Source: Lachnospiraceae bacterium (GTDB taxonomy: Bacteria; Bacillota; Clostridia; Lachnospirales; Lachnospiraceae). From it: a stretch of 64,000 bases of DNA. Both the position numbers and the translations under genes were made by a program. The notes beneath the pieces are model-generated. The model searched no databases and was not told the origin of the DNA. It saw only the letters and a list, made by a program, of their open reading frames with translations. This document shows, piece by piece, positions 35,542 to 45,720 of the stretch (its first letter is position 1; every line of letters begins with the position of its first letter). Where the stretch lies: the NCBI GenBank assembly GCA_029068555.1, contig JAIECJ010000149.1, forward strand, positions 1-64,000, in the 5' to 3' direction.

Positions 35542-38500
35542 ATGTTAAGGAACAAGGACAAAAGAATCATGGCGCTGATTCTTTCAGGCGTGTTACTTGC
35601 GGGGAGTTTGAATCCGATAACATCAAATGCCGCTGAAATTTCTGCGCAAACAGAAATTGCGGAGGAGGGCAGGACAGATGATGCCGGGGAAAAAGCGGAA
35701 GAAGGTTCAGAACCAGAGACAGACACGGACAGAAACAGTGCAGAACAAAGCACTGTGGAGGAAAGTACGGCCGGAGAAGGGACGATGGAGGAAAGTTCTA
35801 CGGACGGTGACACAACCGATGAGCGTCCTGTCGAAGATGACACGGTTGAAGAAAGAACGGACGAAGAGACTACAACAGAAGAAAGCAGCGTCAGCGAAGA
35901 GACGACAGAAGATGATGTGACAGAAACCAGTACAGAGGAAGATACACAGGAAGAGTGCATAGCGCTGGAGAGTGACCGGCAGATTTCAGCGAATATACTA
36001 AAAGACTATAATCCAAGCTTTGAGAACGGCACCGACAAAGCACTTGACTGGTGGAATGATTTATCATGGGGGCAGACATACATTGCTCGTGAGCATTATG
36101 AGGAAAGCGGGAATCCCACCCCAGAATGCGGGGATTATTATTTGGAAGTAATCCCGGATGCAGACAAAAAAAGCGGGGCACAGATTTGCCATGAAGATAT
36201 TGCAAAAATCATCAAGCCAGAGGTAACCTATGAGTTTACATATTTTGCAAAGCTATCGGATGGAATGGACAGCGGAGAAGTTCAGTTTCAGGTGACCAGT
36301 GCCAGTAAGGACTGGGAATCAAAAACAGCTGAAGTAAACTTGGACAGTGAAGTTGAACTTGAATCCGGTCAGTGGAAGCAGGTAAGCGGAACGTTTCAGA
36401 TACCAGCGTATGATAAGAATGAACAGGTTAAGATTGAGTTTTTGGGCTCAGAAGACCTTTCCTTCTGCATCGACGACCTGCGTGTGGCAGCCATTGACAA
36501 AGGCGATATTGAGTACGGCGATAATCTGGTGAAGAATCCATATTTTGCAGAGTCTGATTTATCCGTATGGGAGGCATCAAAGGGAGATGCAGACATAACG
36601 GCTGCAACAGCAGATGAAGCAATCTTTGATGATATCAATACATATGGTGTTATCGGGAACAGGACAAGCAGCTATGACTGTTTTGCACAGGATATGACAG
36701 CAGTGATTCAATCAGGTAATTCGTATGAATATTCCTTCTATGTTATGCTGGATGCCGATGACTATAAGGATGCGCCTCCCGAGCAAAGGGAAGTATCCTT
36801 TGCGCCATATGTGACTGTTGAAGGCGAAAGTACTTATTGGGGATCCCATAATTCAGGGATACTGGACAGCGGATGTATCAAGAAGATTCCGGCAGGAGAG
36901 TGGGTAAAATTTGAGGGAAGCTTCAATCCAAAATTTGAGGGAGAGGCAGAGAAGCTTATCATCAGGATTTTGGAACAGGGTACAAACTACGGAAACGGCG
37001 ATTGCGTAAAAGGCAGATATTATGTCACAGGTGTCACCATTCATGAGGTTAAGAAGCCTGTCAAGGAGATTGAGTGGGATATCCCAAATCTAAAGGATAC
37101 GGTTTCTGGTAAAGATGGAATCGGCTCAGATGCCTACACAGGCGCATTGCTCACTGTTTCGGATCTGTCGGATAAACCGCTGATGGATTTGGTCCAGAAA
37201 CATTTCAATGCAGTTACATTTGAGAATGAGTTGAAAATGGATGCCCTGTTTGGCTACCATGACAACAATAATTCGGCTCCGGGATTTGATACGATCACAT
37301 GGACGCGTGCAGACGGCACAGAGATGAAAGATTACAAGGTTCCGCAGCTCGATTACAGTAGGGCAGAAAAGATACTGGATGCGCTCAAGGTATGGAATAA
37401 AGATCATCCGGACAGCGTCATCAAAGTTAGAGGACATGTTTTGGTATGGCATTCACAGGCTCCGGAATGGTTTTTCCGTGAGGACTGGGACATTAATAAA
37501 CCTGATGTCAGCCCTGCGGTCATGGATGCACGTCAGGAGTGGTATATAAAAACGGTTCTTGAGCATTTTACAGGGGACAGCAGCCCATACAAGGGGATGT
37601 TCTACGGATGGGATGTTGTAAATGAGGCAGTCAGCGATAGTACAGGCACTTACAGGCATGAAGATGAAAAATCAAGCTGGTGGCGGGTATACAAGAGCGA
37701 GGATTTTATTGTAAATGCATTTCGTTATGCCAATTACTATGCGCCGTCAGAACTTGAACTTTATTATAATGATTACAATGAGTGCGTGGGAAGCAAGGTA
37801 CCTGGTATCGAAAAGTTGTTAAAAGAAGTAAAATCCCATGAAGCTGATGACAAGCTTCCGACAAGGATATCCGCTATGGGAATGCAGTCGCACCATACGG
37901 TTTCTTCCCCGACAGTCAATCAGATCAGGGATGCCGCGGTAAGGTACGGAAAGATTGTCGGCAAGGTACAGCTCACAGAGCTTGATCTCAAGGCAAGCGA
38001 TGATTTTGACGGGACAGATGCCACGCTCCAGAATGAGTATACAAAGCAGGCATACAGATATAAGGAAATCTATGATGTCATGCGTGAGGTTGACGCGATG
38101 GATGACATTGATGTCAACGGAATAACGATATGGGGCGTAATAGACGGGAATTCATGGCTTCAGGAGGGCAGCGATGTCGGTGGCGGAGCGGACGGAAGCA
38201 AGAGACAGGTTCCGCTGCTTTTTGATGACGATTATAAGGCAAAGCCTTCCTTCTATGCGTTTGTAAACGCTGATAAATTAGAGCCATACATCCGCAGTGT
38301 CACTGTCATGCAGGCGGCAGAGGAAGATCCGTATGCCAACGGAAAAACTTATGGGATTCAGGGAATAGATGCTGCATTCATTCCCGTCTGGACGGATACG
38401 GAATTGAAAGTGCAGGTAACGGTTTTTGACACGACAGTGAGTGAAGATGATGCAGTCAGGCTGTATATAGACTGGAATAAGTCTGCGTCGGAAAGTACGG

Positions 38501-41500
38501 CAGTCACACCGATCACAAAGAACAGGTCAGAGAGTCAGGCACAGGAAGGCGGATATGTGGCAGAGTTTGTAGTTTCGCGGGATCTTATGCCATCGGTAGG
38601 CTTTCGCATGGATGTGGTTGTTTCAGACAATGGGCAGAACTACGCCTTTAATGACATGACCATGAATCAGGACACAGGAAGTAAATATTACGCTTCGGCA
38701 ATCACCAAGCCTTATATGACCATCGCCGGAGTCGGCAGTGACATTATCAAAGTGGACGGTGAAAAGGAAGCTGTGTGGGATCAGGCAAAGGAAATCGACT
38801 TTCAGATAAGGACAGGTTCCGCAAAGGCATCAGCTTCCGCAAGGCTTTTGTGGGACAAGCAGTATCTGTATGTGCTTGCAGATGTGACAGATCCGGTGCT
38901 TGACAAGACTTCTACGGCAGAGCATGAGCAGGATTCCCTCGAAGTGTTTATAGATGAAAATAACCATAAGTCGGATTCCTATGAGGAGGATGATAAACAG
39001 TATCGGGTGAACTATGCAAATGAACAGAGCTTTAACGGACAGAAATGTAACGCAGACAACATTTTGTCTAAAGCTGTGGAGACAGACAAAGGTTATCGGA
39101 TTGAAGCCGCTTATAAATGGACAGATATCACACCGGCATTGGGAAATAAAATTGGGATTGATTTGCAAATTAATGATGCGGAAGGCGGGACACGAATCGG
39201 AACAGTCAGCTGGTATGACGAGTCCGGACAGGGCTGGACGTCAACAGGTGTATTTGGCACCGCGACACTGGGAGATTTGATCAAGACACCTGATTTGGAT
39301 ATAAGGGAAGAGCTGAACAGTTTAATCAGTGATTGCGAAAATTTCTTAAAAGACGCAAAAGAAGAAGATTATACACCGGAGACATGGACGGCTTTTATAG
39401 AAGCGCTTGAAGCTGCCAAAACTGTTTGGGGAAATGAGGAGGCAGCGCCGGAAACAGTTGAAGCAGCATATGATGCGCTTGCGGAAGCACGGATAGCATT
39501 GAAGCCAAGTACTAAGACAGAAACACCGGCAGAAAAGGAACTAAGAAATCTGATTGCCGAATGCGAAATGCTGAAAAAAGAGGAGTATACAGACGAGAGC
39601 TGGGTTCCGTTTGCAACGGCAATGGAAGAAGCAAAAGCAGTACTGGCAAATCCGGATGCGCCACAAGAAGAAGTGCAAAAAGCTTTGGATGCATTGAAGG
39701 ATGCAAAGGCAAAATTGCAAAAAACAGATGAATCAGAACCAATCAGCAAAGACCAGCTGAAAGAACTGATCGAAAAATGCGAAGAACGAAATCCGAATGA
39801 CTATACAAAGGAAAGCTGGGCGTTTTATGAAAAGGCACTCGCAGATGCAAAGGCAGTGTTGGAAAATGCGGCAGCAACGCAGGAAGATGTGCAGACAGCG
39901 GCAGCAAGGCTGTCAGAGGCCCTGAGTCAGCTGAAAGAAAGAGAAGGTCTCTGGGCATTTGATATCAGCGATATCACATACACCGGAAAGGCATTGAAGC
40001 CGGCGGTGACTGTGTATGACGGCAGGACATTGCTGGCGCTGGGCAAAGATTACACAGTGACTTACAAGAATAACACAAAGCCGACAGAGAGAGCAGAGGC
40101 AGTTATTAAGGGAAAAGGAAATTATGCCGGAAGCATCACGAAAACCTTTAAGATTGTCCCGAAGGATTTGACTGACGAAGATATTACGGTTCCAGATCTC
40201 TATGTCAAGGCGCCAAAGCCGGGCAGGAATGTCACGGTGGCGCCGACCGTGACGAGAAACGGTAAAAAATTGGCGAAGAAAGAGTTCACCGTAGATAGTA
40301 TTAAGGATAAGACAGGCAGCAATGTAGAGCGTGTGACAGAACCGGGTACATATACCGTGGCAGTCAAGGGTGTGGATGCGAACGGCTACACCGGAAGCAA
40401 AGAAATTCAGTTGGTAGTATTGAACAACGAGCAGGTGCTCATGAGTGCGGTAAAGGTGACAGGTATTCAGAACAAAGTGTATACAGGCGATAAAATCGTA
40501 CCTGAATTTACTGTGAAATATGGAAATCATACACTGGTACCCAATCAGGATTATCAGGTTACCTGTGACAGCACGGAGATAGGCACCGCGACAGCAGTCA
40601 TTAAGGGCATTGGGGAAACCTATGTCGGTGAAAAGACAGTCACCTTTAAGATTACAGGCATTGCGTTAAAGGCAAAGGATGTGACGCTGGAAAATGCTGT
40701 GAATTTATCTTACACTGGAAATGAGATAAAGCCGGCTGTGAAGATTGCAGGCGCAGAGCAGGGCCGTGATTTTACAGTGGCATATGACAAAAATGTTAAG
40801 GCAGGTACTGCTTCTGTGACTATAAAGGGTATCGGAAAATATACTGGAACAGTAAAGAAAACATTTAAAATCGCGCCCTTTGATATCCAGAAGAATCCGG
40901 AAGGTAAGCTGGGCTATAATACTGCTGACATTATAGTGCCTTATATGAAAGGCGGCAGTAAGCTAAACGAAACAGACCTAAAAGCAGTCTTTAACGGCCA
41001 AAATCTGATAGAAGGCGTAGACTATACGATGGTCTATTCAGGCAACAAGAAGCTTGACACAGCCACCGTCAAGATAAAGGGAAAGGGAAATTTCAAGGGA
41101 ACAACGGAGCCGATTAGCTTTACGATTGTCCCACAGGATATTGCCAATCTGACAAATATTATCCTATCAGATGTTACAAAAAAGAATGCAAGGAAATACA
41201 GTAATGTGAATCTGACCATCAAAGATTTTGATGGGAAGCCCTTGAAAAAGGGGACAGATTACAAAGTTACATACACAAAGCAGGACGGCACGACACCGAT
41301 AGAGGGAACGCCCAATGTGGGTGATGTCATCCGTGCGACAGTTGAAGGTATCAATTGTTACAGAGGTACTACTTATATGGAGTTTAGGATCATAGAGGAC
41401 AGCGTGGATATCTCAAAGGCAAAAGTAAAGGTGGAGCCGCAGAGTTATACCGGAAAGGAAATCACGTTGTCAGAGATGGATCCCGCTACAGGAAAACAGC

Positions 41501-41757
41501 AGATTTTTGTCACGATGAAAATAGGCGGCGAGGACAAGCTGCTCAGGGAAGGGGAAGACTATGAGATTGTGAAGAATGGATATTCTAAGAATATTTACAA
41601 AGGCACCGGAAAGATGACTATCAGAGGAATCAACGGATATGGTGGGATAAAGACGGTTTCCTTTAAGATTAAGGCACAAAATCTGGATCGTGTTGTATGG
41701 TATGAAAACCTATATAAATGGTCAATGTCATGGTACCGTGAAAATTTTAGCAGATAG
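35542..41757 (+). CDS. Giant secreted modular GH10 endo-1,4-beta-xylanase
   Basis: The 2071 residues read, in order: signal peptide (1-30, cleavage near SNAA); an acidic S/T/E-rich linker (35-148); two CBM22/CBM4-9-type modules (150-316, 327-500); a GH10 barrel (513-907) with acid/base E695 in WDVVNEAV and nucleophile E813 in QLTELDL; two CBM9-type modules (930-1053, 1058-1247); three FIVAR helical repeats (1258-1470); about six Ig/MBG-like repeats (1472-2050); and an aromatic tail (WYENLYKWSMSWYRENF). It should cut xylan outside the cell. No LPXTG, SLH or membrane anchor is visible, so wall attachment may come from the repeats. AAGGAGG precedes the ATG. It is monocistronic, between a terminator at 35362 and one at 41771. 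Confidence 0.9.
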   Translation: MLRNKDKRIMALILSGVLLAGSLNPITSNAAEISAQTEIAEEGRTDDAGEKAEEGSEPETDTDRNSAEQSTVEESTAGEGTMEESSTDGDTTDERPVEDDTVEERTDEETTTEESSVSEETTEDDVTETSTEEDTQEECIALESDRQISANILKDYNPSFENGTDKALDWWNDLSWGQTYIAREHYEESGNPTPECGDYYLEVIPDADKKSGAQICHEDIAKIIKPEVTYEFTYFAKLSDGMDSGEVQFQVTSASKDWESKTAEVNLDSEVELESGQWKQVSGTFQIPAYDKNEQVKIEFLGSEDLSFCIDDLRVAAIDKGDIEYGDNLVKNPYFAESDLSVWEASKGDADITAATADEAIFDDINTYGVIGNRTSSYDCFAQDMTAVIQSGNSYEYSFYVMLDADDYKDAPPEQREVSFAPYVTVEGESTYWGSHNSGILDSGCIKKIPAGEWVKFEGSFNPKFEGEAEKLIIRILEQGTNYGNGDCVKGRYYVTGVTIHEVKKPVKEIEWDIPNLKDTVSGKDGIGSDAYTGALLTVSDLSDKPLMDLVQKHFNAVTFENELKMDALFGYHDNNNSAPGFDTITWTRADGTEMKDYKVPQLDYSRAEKILDALKVWNKDHPDSVIKVRGHVLVWHSQAPEWFFREDWDINKPDVSPAVMDARQEWYIKTVLEHFTGDSSPYKGMFYGWDVVNEAVSDSTGTYRHEDEKSSWWRVYKSEDFIVNAFRYANYYAPSELELYYNDYNECVGSKVPGIEKLLKEVKSHEADDKLPTRISAMGMQSHHTVSSPTVNQIRDAAVRYGKIVGKVQLTELDLKASDDFDGTDATLQNEYTKQAYRYKEIYDVMREVDAMDDIDVNGITIWGVIDGNSWLQEGSDVGGGADGSKRQVPLLFDDDYKAKPSFYAFVNADKLEPYIRSVTVMQAAEEDPYANGKTYGIQGIDAAFIPVWTDTELKVQVTVFDTTVSEDDAVRLYIDWNKSASESTAVTPITKNRSESQAQEGGYVAEFVVSRDLMPSVGFRMDVVVSDNGQNYAFNDMTMNQDTGSKYYASAITKPYMTIAGVGSDIIKVDGEKEAVWDQAKEIDFQIRTGSAKASASARLLWDKQYLYVLADVTDPVLDKTSTAEHEQDSLEVFIDENNHKSDSYEEDDKQYRVNYANEQSFNGQKCNADNILSKAVETDKGYRIEAAYKWTDITPALGNKIGIDLQINDAEGGTRIGTVSWYDESGQGWTSTGVFGTATLGDLIKTPDLDIREELNSLISDCENFLKDAKEEDYTPETWTAFIEALEAAKTVWGNEEAAPETVEAAYDALAEARIALKPSTKTETPAEKELRNLIAECEMLKKEEYTDESWVPFATAMEEAKAVLANPDAPQEEVQKALDALKDAKAKLQKTDESEPISKDQLKELIEKCEERNPNDYTKESWAFYEKALADAKAVLENAAATQEDVQTAAARLSEALSQLKEREGLWAFDISDITYTGKALKPAVTVYDGRTLLALGKDYTVTYKNNTKPTERAEAVIKGKGNYAGSITKTFKIVPKDLTDEDITVPDLYVKAPKPGRNVTVAPTVTRNGKKLAKKEFTVDSIKDKTGSNVERVTEPGTYTVAVKGVDANGYTGSKEIQLVVLNNEQVLMSAVKVTGIQNKVYTGDKIVPEFTVKYGNHTLVPNQDYQVTCDSTEIGTATAVIKGIGETYVGEKTVTFKITGIALKAKDVTLENAVNLSYTGNEIKPAVKIAGAEQGRDFTVAYDKNVKAGTASVTIKGIGKYTGTVKKTFKIAPFDIQKNPEGKLGYNTADIIVPYMKGGSKLNETDLKAVFNGQNLIEGVDYTMVYSGNKKLDTATVKIKGKGNFKGTTEPISFTIVPQDIANLTNIILSDVTKKNARKYSNVNLTIKDFDGKPLKKGTDYKVTYTKQDGTTPIEGTPNVGDVIRATVEGINCYRGTTYMEFRIIEDSVDISKAKVKVEPQSYTGKEITLSEMDPATGKQQIFVTMKIGGEDKLLREGEDYEIVKNGYSKNIYKGTGKMTIRGINGYGGIKTVSFKIKAQNLDRVVWYENLYKWSMSWYRENFSR

Positions 41758-41770
41758 ATGCATAAATATG

Positions 41771-41955
41771 AACAAGGGGCTGTCATGTTACTGTTCACAC
41801 CTACGCCAAAGTAGTGGGAATCATGCGCCAAAATGCTTGCCTTTTAGCATTTTGTGTGCAAAATCTGTTATAATTCACACCTCAATAACTTATAAGCTGA
41901 TGAAAACTGGCGTTGGTGTGAATTGTAACGCTGTCATCGCGGCCCCTGTTTTTTT
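41771..41955 (+). terminator. Xylanase terminator interrupted by a miniature element
   Basis: If the element at 41787-41929 and one copy of its 8-bp target duplication are removed, the flanks join into AACAAGGGGC, a short loop, then GCCCCTGTT and a run of T. That is a normal intrinsic terminator with one bulged A. The element therefore sits in the loop and splits the stem by 151 bp. Whether the terminator still works is unknown. The T run lies at 41949-41955. Confidence 0.7.
41787..41929 (-). repeat. 143-bp miniature inverted-repeat element (MITE-like), copy 3, complete
   Basis: It is inverted relative to the copy at 3751-3893 and differs from it at only two bases, so the two are recent relatives. 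It starts GTTACTGTTCACACC and ends GGTGTGAATTGTAAC. The 8-bp direct repeat GCTGTCAT flanks it exactly (41779-41786 and 41930-41937). It has no coding capacity. Confidence 0.88.
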
Positions 41956-41963
41956 GATACTTT

Positions 41964-42151
41964 TCAGCCCTTGTTAAATCCGGCGTCCTCACATATAATA
42001 GAGATATAGGTTGGCGTACTGTCCAGTGCATATTCAGGCAGACTTGTTTTCCTGATAACACATGTGAAATTCTTCCTGTCGGTGTACTGAGCGTGTAAGC
42101 CGTACAGCTGCGTGATTGAGAAGGCAGCGAAATAGAGATGCTTATGATAAA
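41964..42151 (-). pseudogene. Possible 3' remnant of a minus-strand gene
   Basis: One minus-strand frame stays open for about 60 codons and ends with a TGA at 41964-41966. It reads like protein (for example FSITQLYGLHAQYTDRKNF), and its last residues (YISIICEDAGFN) faintly recall the first half of an AraC helix-turn-helix. There is no start codon with a ribosome site, and the frame runs into the GNAT promoter region. It is either decay debris or a chance open stretch. Apart from this, the terminator and the element, the 436-bp gap before 42194 shows nothing. Confidence 0.25.
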
Positions 42152-42193
42152 GATAACTTATGAGGAGAAAATGATATTGGAGGGATTTTTGAG

Positions 42194-42664
42194 ATGATTA
42201 TAGTCAGAAATGCGCAGAGACAGGAATTAGAGCGCGTTAATGAAATGCGCAGAATGGTGAATGATGTCCATGTCAGCGGTCGGCCGGATGTGTTTCGTGA
42301 GAACTTTTGTGATGAACTTAGGCAGCATATATATGATAAATATGATGCCTGTGATTCGGATGTCCTGGTTGCGGTGGCAGATGAAGTAGTTTGCGGGTTT
42401 GCCATTGTGGAATATATCGAAAGACCCCAGTCCGCATATATTAATTCCCGGCGGTTTTACCATGTCAAGGAGTTCGGCGTGGATGAAAAGTATAGAAGAA
42501 AAGGTGTTGCAACAGCGCTTATTTCATTTATGAAAGACGATGCAAGGAAGATGGGATTTCATAAGATGGAACTGGATATGTGGGAATTTAATGATGGGGC
42601 ATTGGCCTTCTATGAAAATGTAGGTTTCAAAACATACCGCAGGTATATGGAAATGGAGTGTTAA
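42194..42664 (+). CDS. GNAT-family N-acetyltransferase
   Basis: The 156-residue protein has the GNAT core. The acetyl-CoA loop is EFGVDEKYRRKGVATALISF (residues 95-114), followed by the C-terminal MWEFNDGALAFYENVGFKTYRRYMEM typical of the family. GGAGGGA lies nine bases before the ATG. It stands alone between the xylanase and the phosphorylase operon and ends at a terminator at 42701. The substrate is unknown; nothing ties it to polysaccharide use. Confidence 0.85.
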   Translation: MIIVRNAQRQELERVNEMRRMVNDVHVSGRPDVFRENFCDELRQHIYDKYDACDSDVLVAVADEVVCGFAIVEYIERPQSAYINSRRFYHVKEFGVDEKYRRKGVATALISFMKDDARKMGFHKMELDMWEFNDGALAFYENVGFKTYRRYMEMEC

Positions 42665-42700
42665 AGAATGGGGGTAATAGGTATTGATTGGCCTATCAGG

Positions 42701-42727
42701 AAAAAGGGTTTTATAAGCCCTTTTTTT
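42701..42727 (+). terminator. Terminator after the acetyltransferase
   Basis: AAAAAGGG and CCCTTTTT pair around TTTTATAAG, and TT follows, so it could act in both directions. It isolates the GNAT gene from the phosphorylase promoter region. Confidence 0.75.
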
Positions 42728-42794
42728 ATTTTGGGTTATAATTTTATAGTTTCAAAAGCCCTGAAATTATCTTGCAGGTTGTTTTATTTATTTG

Positions 42795-42857
42795 TGTCAT
42801 GAAAATGATATTTTTGCAATGAATATGATTTTCGTTTTGTAAATAATGCGATATGCT
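42795..42857 (+). promoter_or_regulatory. Regulator box and -10 element of the GH94 operon
   Basis: The box runs 42795-42819, beginning TGTCATGA and ending GATATTTTTGCAA. Exactly 32 nt further is TATGCT (42852-42857), a plausible -10. There is no good -35 at the usual place. The same layout, 21 of 25 box bases identical and the same 32-nt spacing, occurs at 49057-49119, upstream of the importer and beside an AraC gene. An activator site is the natural reading. Apart from this and the terminator at 42701, the 311-bp gap holds nothing recognisable. Confidence 0.55.
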
Positions 42858-42975
42858 CATATCAAGAAAGTAGCATTTATATAGCGCAGAAGATAGCTGA
42901 CAGGAGAATGCCAGGCCTGATGCCCATATAGGAATAGATGCAAAATAACGCAATTAGAAAGAATGGAGGAATAAG

Positions 42976-45705
42976 ATGCAATCAGAGACGAATCCTATCA
43001 CATTTAAAAACACAGACGAAGTTTTTACGCTAAACCATCCTGACAATTATACCTATCTGTATTTTCCGGTTGCCGGCGAGCAGGGAATCAAGTCGAGTGT
43101 GACACCCAGTTTCGCGGGCGACAGCAAGCTGGATCAGAACACATTTCTGCTCGAGCCGGTAAGCAGTGAAAACCTGCACAACAATAGGTCTTCCAGAAAC
43201 TTCTGGTGCCGTGTCGAAGGCGCAGGCGCGTGGTCTGCGACAGGTGTGTCGGCGGAGGCGGAGTGTGACAAGTACACGGCGTGTCAGGACGAATGCAGCA
43301 TGGAGGCAGGCTTTATGTGGCAGACAGTGACCCGAATATCGTCCAAGTACAAACTCAAGTCAACAGTCACAAGCTTTGTGCCGGTTGACCACAATGTGGA
43401 ACTCTTGCACGTCGTCATTGAGAATACAGCAGAGAGTGCACAGAAGATCACGCCGGTTGCCGCTGTTCCCATTTATGGAAGAAGCGCGGACAATATCAGG
43501 GATCACAGGCATGTGACCTCATTGCTGCACCAGATTACAGTGACGGGACAGGGCGTGGCGGTCAAGCCAAAACTTTCCTTTGACGAGAGAGGACATCAAA
43601 AGAACCAGATTACATATTTTGTCTACGGCGTATCGGGAAACGGGGAAGCGCCGGAACAGTTTTTCCCAGTCACAGAGGACTTTATCGGGGAAGGCGGAAG
43701 CCTGACTGCACCGCTGGCTGTCAAGAACGGTGCAGAGGGTGTAAAGGCAGGTACACAGATTAACGGGAAGGAAGCGCTGGGTGGTCTGCAATTTCGCAGT
43801 GTGGAGCTGAAAAGCGCAGAGACGGCAGCATATACCATCATAATCGGCGCAACCGCAGAAATGGACACGATGCGGAATGTTGTCGCTGCCTACAATAGCA
43901 CGGAAAAAGTGCAGACAGCACTGCGGAACACGCAAAACAGCTGGCAGGATAAGGTCAATGTCTCTTTCCAGACTGGCGATAAGACGGTAGACAGCTATCT
44001 TCGGTGGATTTGTTTTCAGCCGATATTACGGCGGCTCTATGGCTGTTCTTTTCTGCCGCACCACGACTACGGCAAGGGCGGCAGGGGATGGAGGGATCTC
44101 TGGCAGGATTGTCTGTCACTGTTGTTTATGAATCCTGACGGCGTGCGCCAGATGATAGTTGATAACTACGGCGGTGTCCGGATAGACGGAACCAACGCGA
44201 CGATTATCGGGGAGAGGCAGGGTGAATTTAAGGCAGACAGGAACAGCATCACCCGCGTGTGGATGGATCATGGATTCTGGCCATTTCTGACCACGAAGCT
44301 CTATATTGACCAGACGGGGGACATTGCAATCCTTGGCGAGAAGGTTCCATATTTCAAGGATAAGCAGATACAGCGGGGACTGGCTTCTGACAGCGACTGG
44401 GATGAATCATATGGTATGCAGCAGAAAACGCAGGATGGAGTTGTTTATACTGGAAGTATCATGGAGCATATTTTACTACAGCAGCTGTGTGCATTCTACG
44501 AGGTAGGGGCGCATAACCATATTCGCCTGCGCAATGCCGACTGGAATGACGCGCTTGACATGGCGCCGGACAAGGGCGAGAGTGTGGCATTTACAAGCGC
44601 CTATGCCTACAATCTCAGGGAGCTTGCAGCGTATCTGGAAAAATATGAAGCGGCCACCAAAAAGAACCAGCTGGAACTGACGGAGGAAATCGCGATCCTT
44701 CTCGCAGGAGACATGCACAAGTACGAGGAAATTGAATGGAAGCGCACCATCCTGAACCAGTATGTACTGACCTGCACGCACAATATTTCCGGCAGGACGG
44801 TTCTGGTATCCATCGCCGAGCTGGCACAGAATCTCAGGGACAAGGCAGCATGGGTGGTGGAGCATATCCGCCGCACTGAGTGGGTGACGGACACTGAAGG
44901 AAACGGCTGGTTCAACGGCTACTATGACAACAATGGCAATCAGGTTGAGGGTGTACACGGCGGCAATGTGCGCATGATGCTCACCAGTCAGGTGTTTTCC
45001 ATTATGAGCGGCACGGCTGATAAGGAAATGACGGCAAAAATCTGCCAAAGCGCAGACAAGTATCTGTACAGGGAAAAAGTCGGCGGTTATCGTCTGAATA
45101 CGAAGTTTGACGAGGATAAGTTTGATCTTGGCAGAATGTTTGGCTTTGCTTATGGCGAGAAAGAAAATGGCGCGGTGTTCTCTCATATGACTGTCATGTT
45201 TGCCAATGCCCTTTATCAGCGGGGATTTGTAAAAGAGGGGTACAAGGCACTCCACACGCTGTTGGCGACAGCGATGGACTTTGAGACAAGTAAGATTTAT
45301 CCCGGCGTGCCGGAGTACTTTGACGCGGACGGGCGCGGGATGTACCACTACCTGACAGGTGCCGCAAGCTGGTTTATGCTGACCATGATCACGGAGGTGT
45401 ACGGTGTCAGGGGTGACCTTGGGAATCTGGTGCTTGCGCCGAAGCTGATGGCAGAGCAGTTTGATGCGGATGGAAATGCCTCTATTCAGTTGAATTTTCT
45501 GAAAAAGACATTTTTAATCCGATATCACAATCCTGGGAAGCAGCCCTATGGAGCATATCATATTGAACGGGCAGTGTGCGGGGACATAGAATTGAAAAAA
45601 GTGACAGATATGTCAGGTGCAGTATATATGGAAAAAGAAACAATTGAGTCGCTTGACAGTACCGTTCATGTGATTGATGTGATGTGTTTAAAAAATATTG
45701 ACTAA
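42976..45705 (+). CDS. GH94 beta-glucoside phosphorylase (laminaribiose/oligoglucan type likely)
   Basis: The 909-residue enzyme is a family 94 inverting phosphorylase. It has an N-terminal beta-sandwich (HPDNYTYLYFPVAGEQGIK), an (alpha/alpha)6 barrel with RNADWNDALDMAP holding the general-acid aspartate (within D522-D525), and HHDYGKGGRGWRDLWQD upstream of it. Its length of about 900 residues and its sequence differ from the 800-residue cellobiose phosphorylases and are nearer those acting on beta-1,3-glucosides such as laminaribiose; the neighbouring GH16 beta-glucanases fit this, but the linkage is inference. There is no signal peptide. AATGGAGG precedes the ATG. It starts a two-gene operon controlled by the box at 42795. 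Confidence 0.82.
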   Translation: MQSETNPITFKNTDEVFTLNHPDNYTYLYFPVAGEQGIKSSVTPSFAGDSKLDQNTFLLEPVSSENLHNNRSSRNFWCRVEGAGAWSATGVSAEAECDKYTACQDECSMEAGFMWQTVTRISSKYKLKSTVTSFVPVDHNVELLHVVIENTAESAQKITPVAAVPIYGRSADNIRDHRHVTSLLHQITVTGQGVAVKPKLSFDERGHQKNQITYFVYGVSGNGEAPEQFFPVTEDFIGEGGSLTAPLAVKNGAEGVKAGTQINGKEALGGLQFRSVELKSAETAAYTIIIGATAEMDTMRNVVAAYNSTEKVQTALRNTQNSWQDKVNVSFQTGDKTVDSYLRWICFQPILRRLYGCSFLPHHDYGKGGRGWRDLWQDCLSLLFMNPDGVRQMIVDNYGGVRIDGTNATIIGERQGEFKADRNSITRVWMDHGFWPFLTTKLYIDQTGDIAILGEKVPYFKDKQIQRGLASDSDWDESYGMQQKTQDGVVYTGSIMEHILLQQLCAFYEVGAHNHIRLRNADWNDALDMAPDKGESVAFTSAYAYNLRELAAYLEKYEAATKKNQLELTEEIAILLAGDMHKYEEIEWKRTILNQYVLTCTHNISGRTVLVSIAELAQNLRDKAAWVVEHIRRTEWVTDTEGNGWFNGYYDNNGNQVEGVHGGNVRMMLTSQVFSIMSGTADKEMTAKICQSADKYLYREKVGGYRLNTKFDEDKFDLGRMFGFAYGEKENGAVFSHMTVMFANALYQRGFVKEGYKALHTLLATAMDFETSKIYPGVPEYFDADGRGMYHYLTGAASWFMLTMITEVYGVRGDLGNLVLAPKLMAEQFDADGNASIQLNFLKKTFLIRYHNPGKQPYGAYHIERAVCGDIELKKVTDMSGAVYMEKETIESLDSTVHVIDVMCLKNID

Positions 45706-45720
45706 AGGAGAGAATGAATA

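Noticed and set aside
41690-41977. Open frame of 95 codons on the plus strand running through the miniature element
   Set aside because: It starts inside the xylanase gene, crosses the element and the split terminator, and has no ribosome site.
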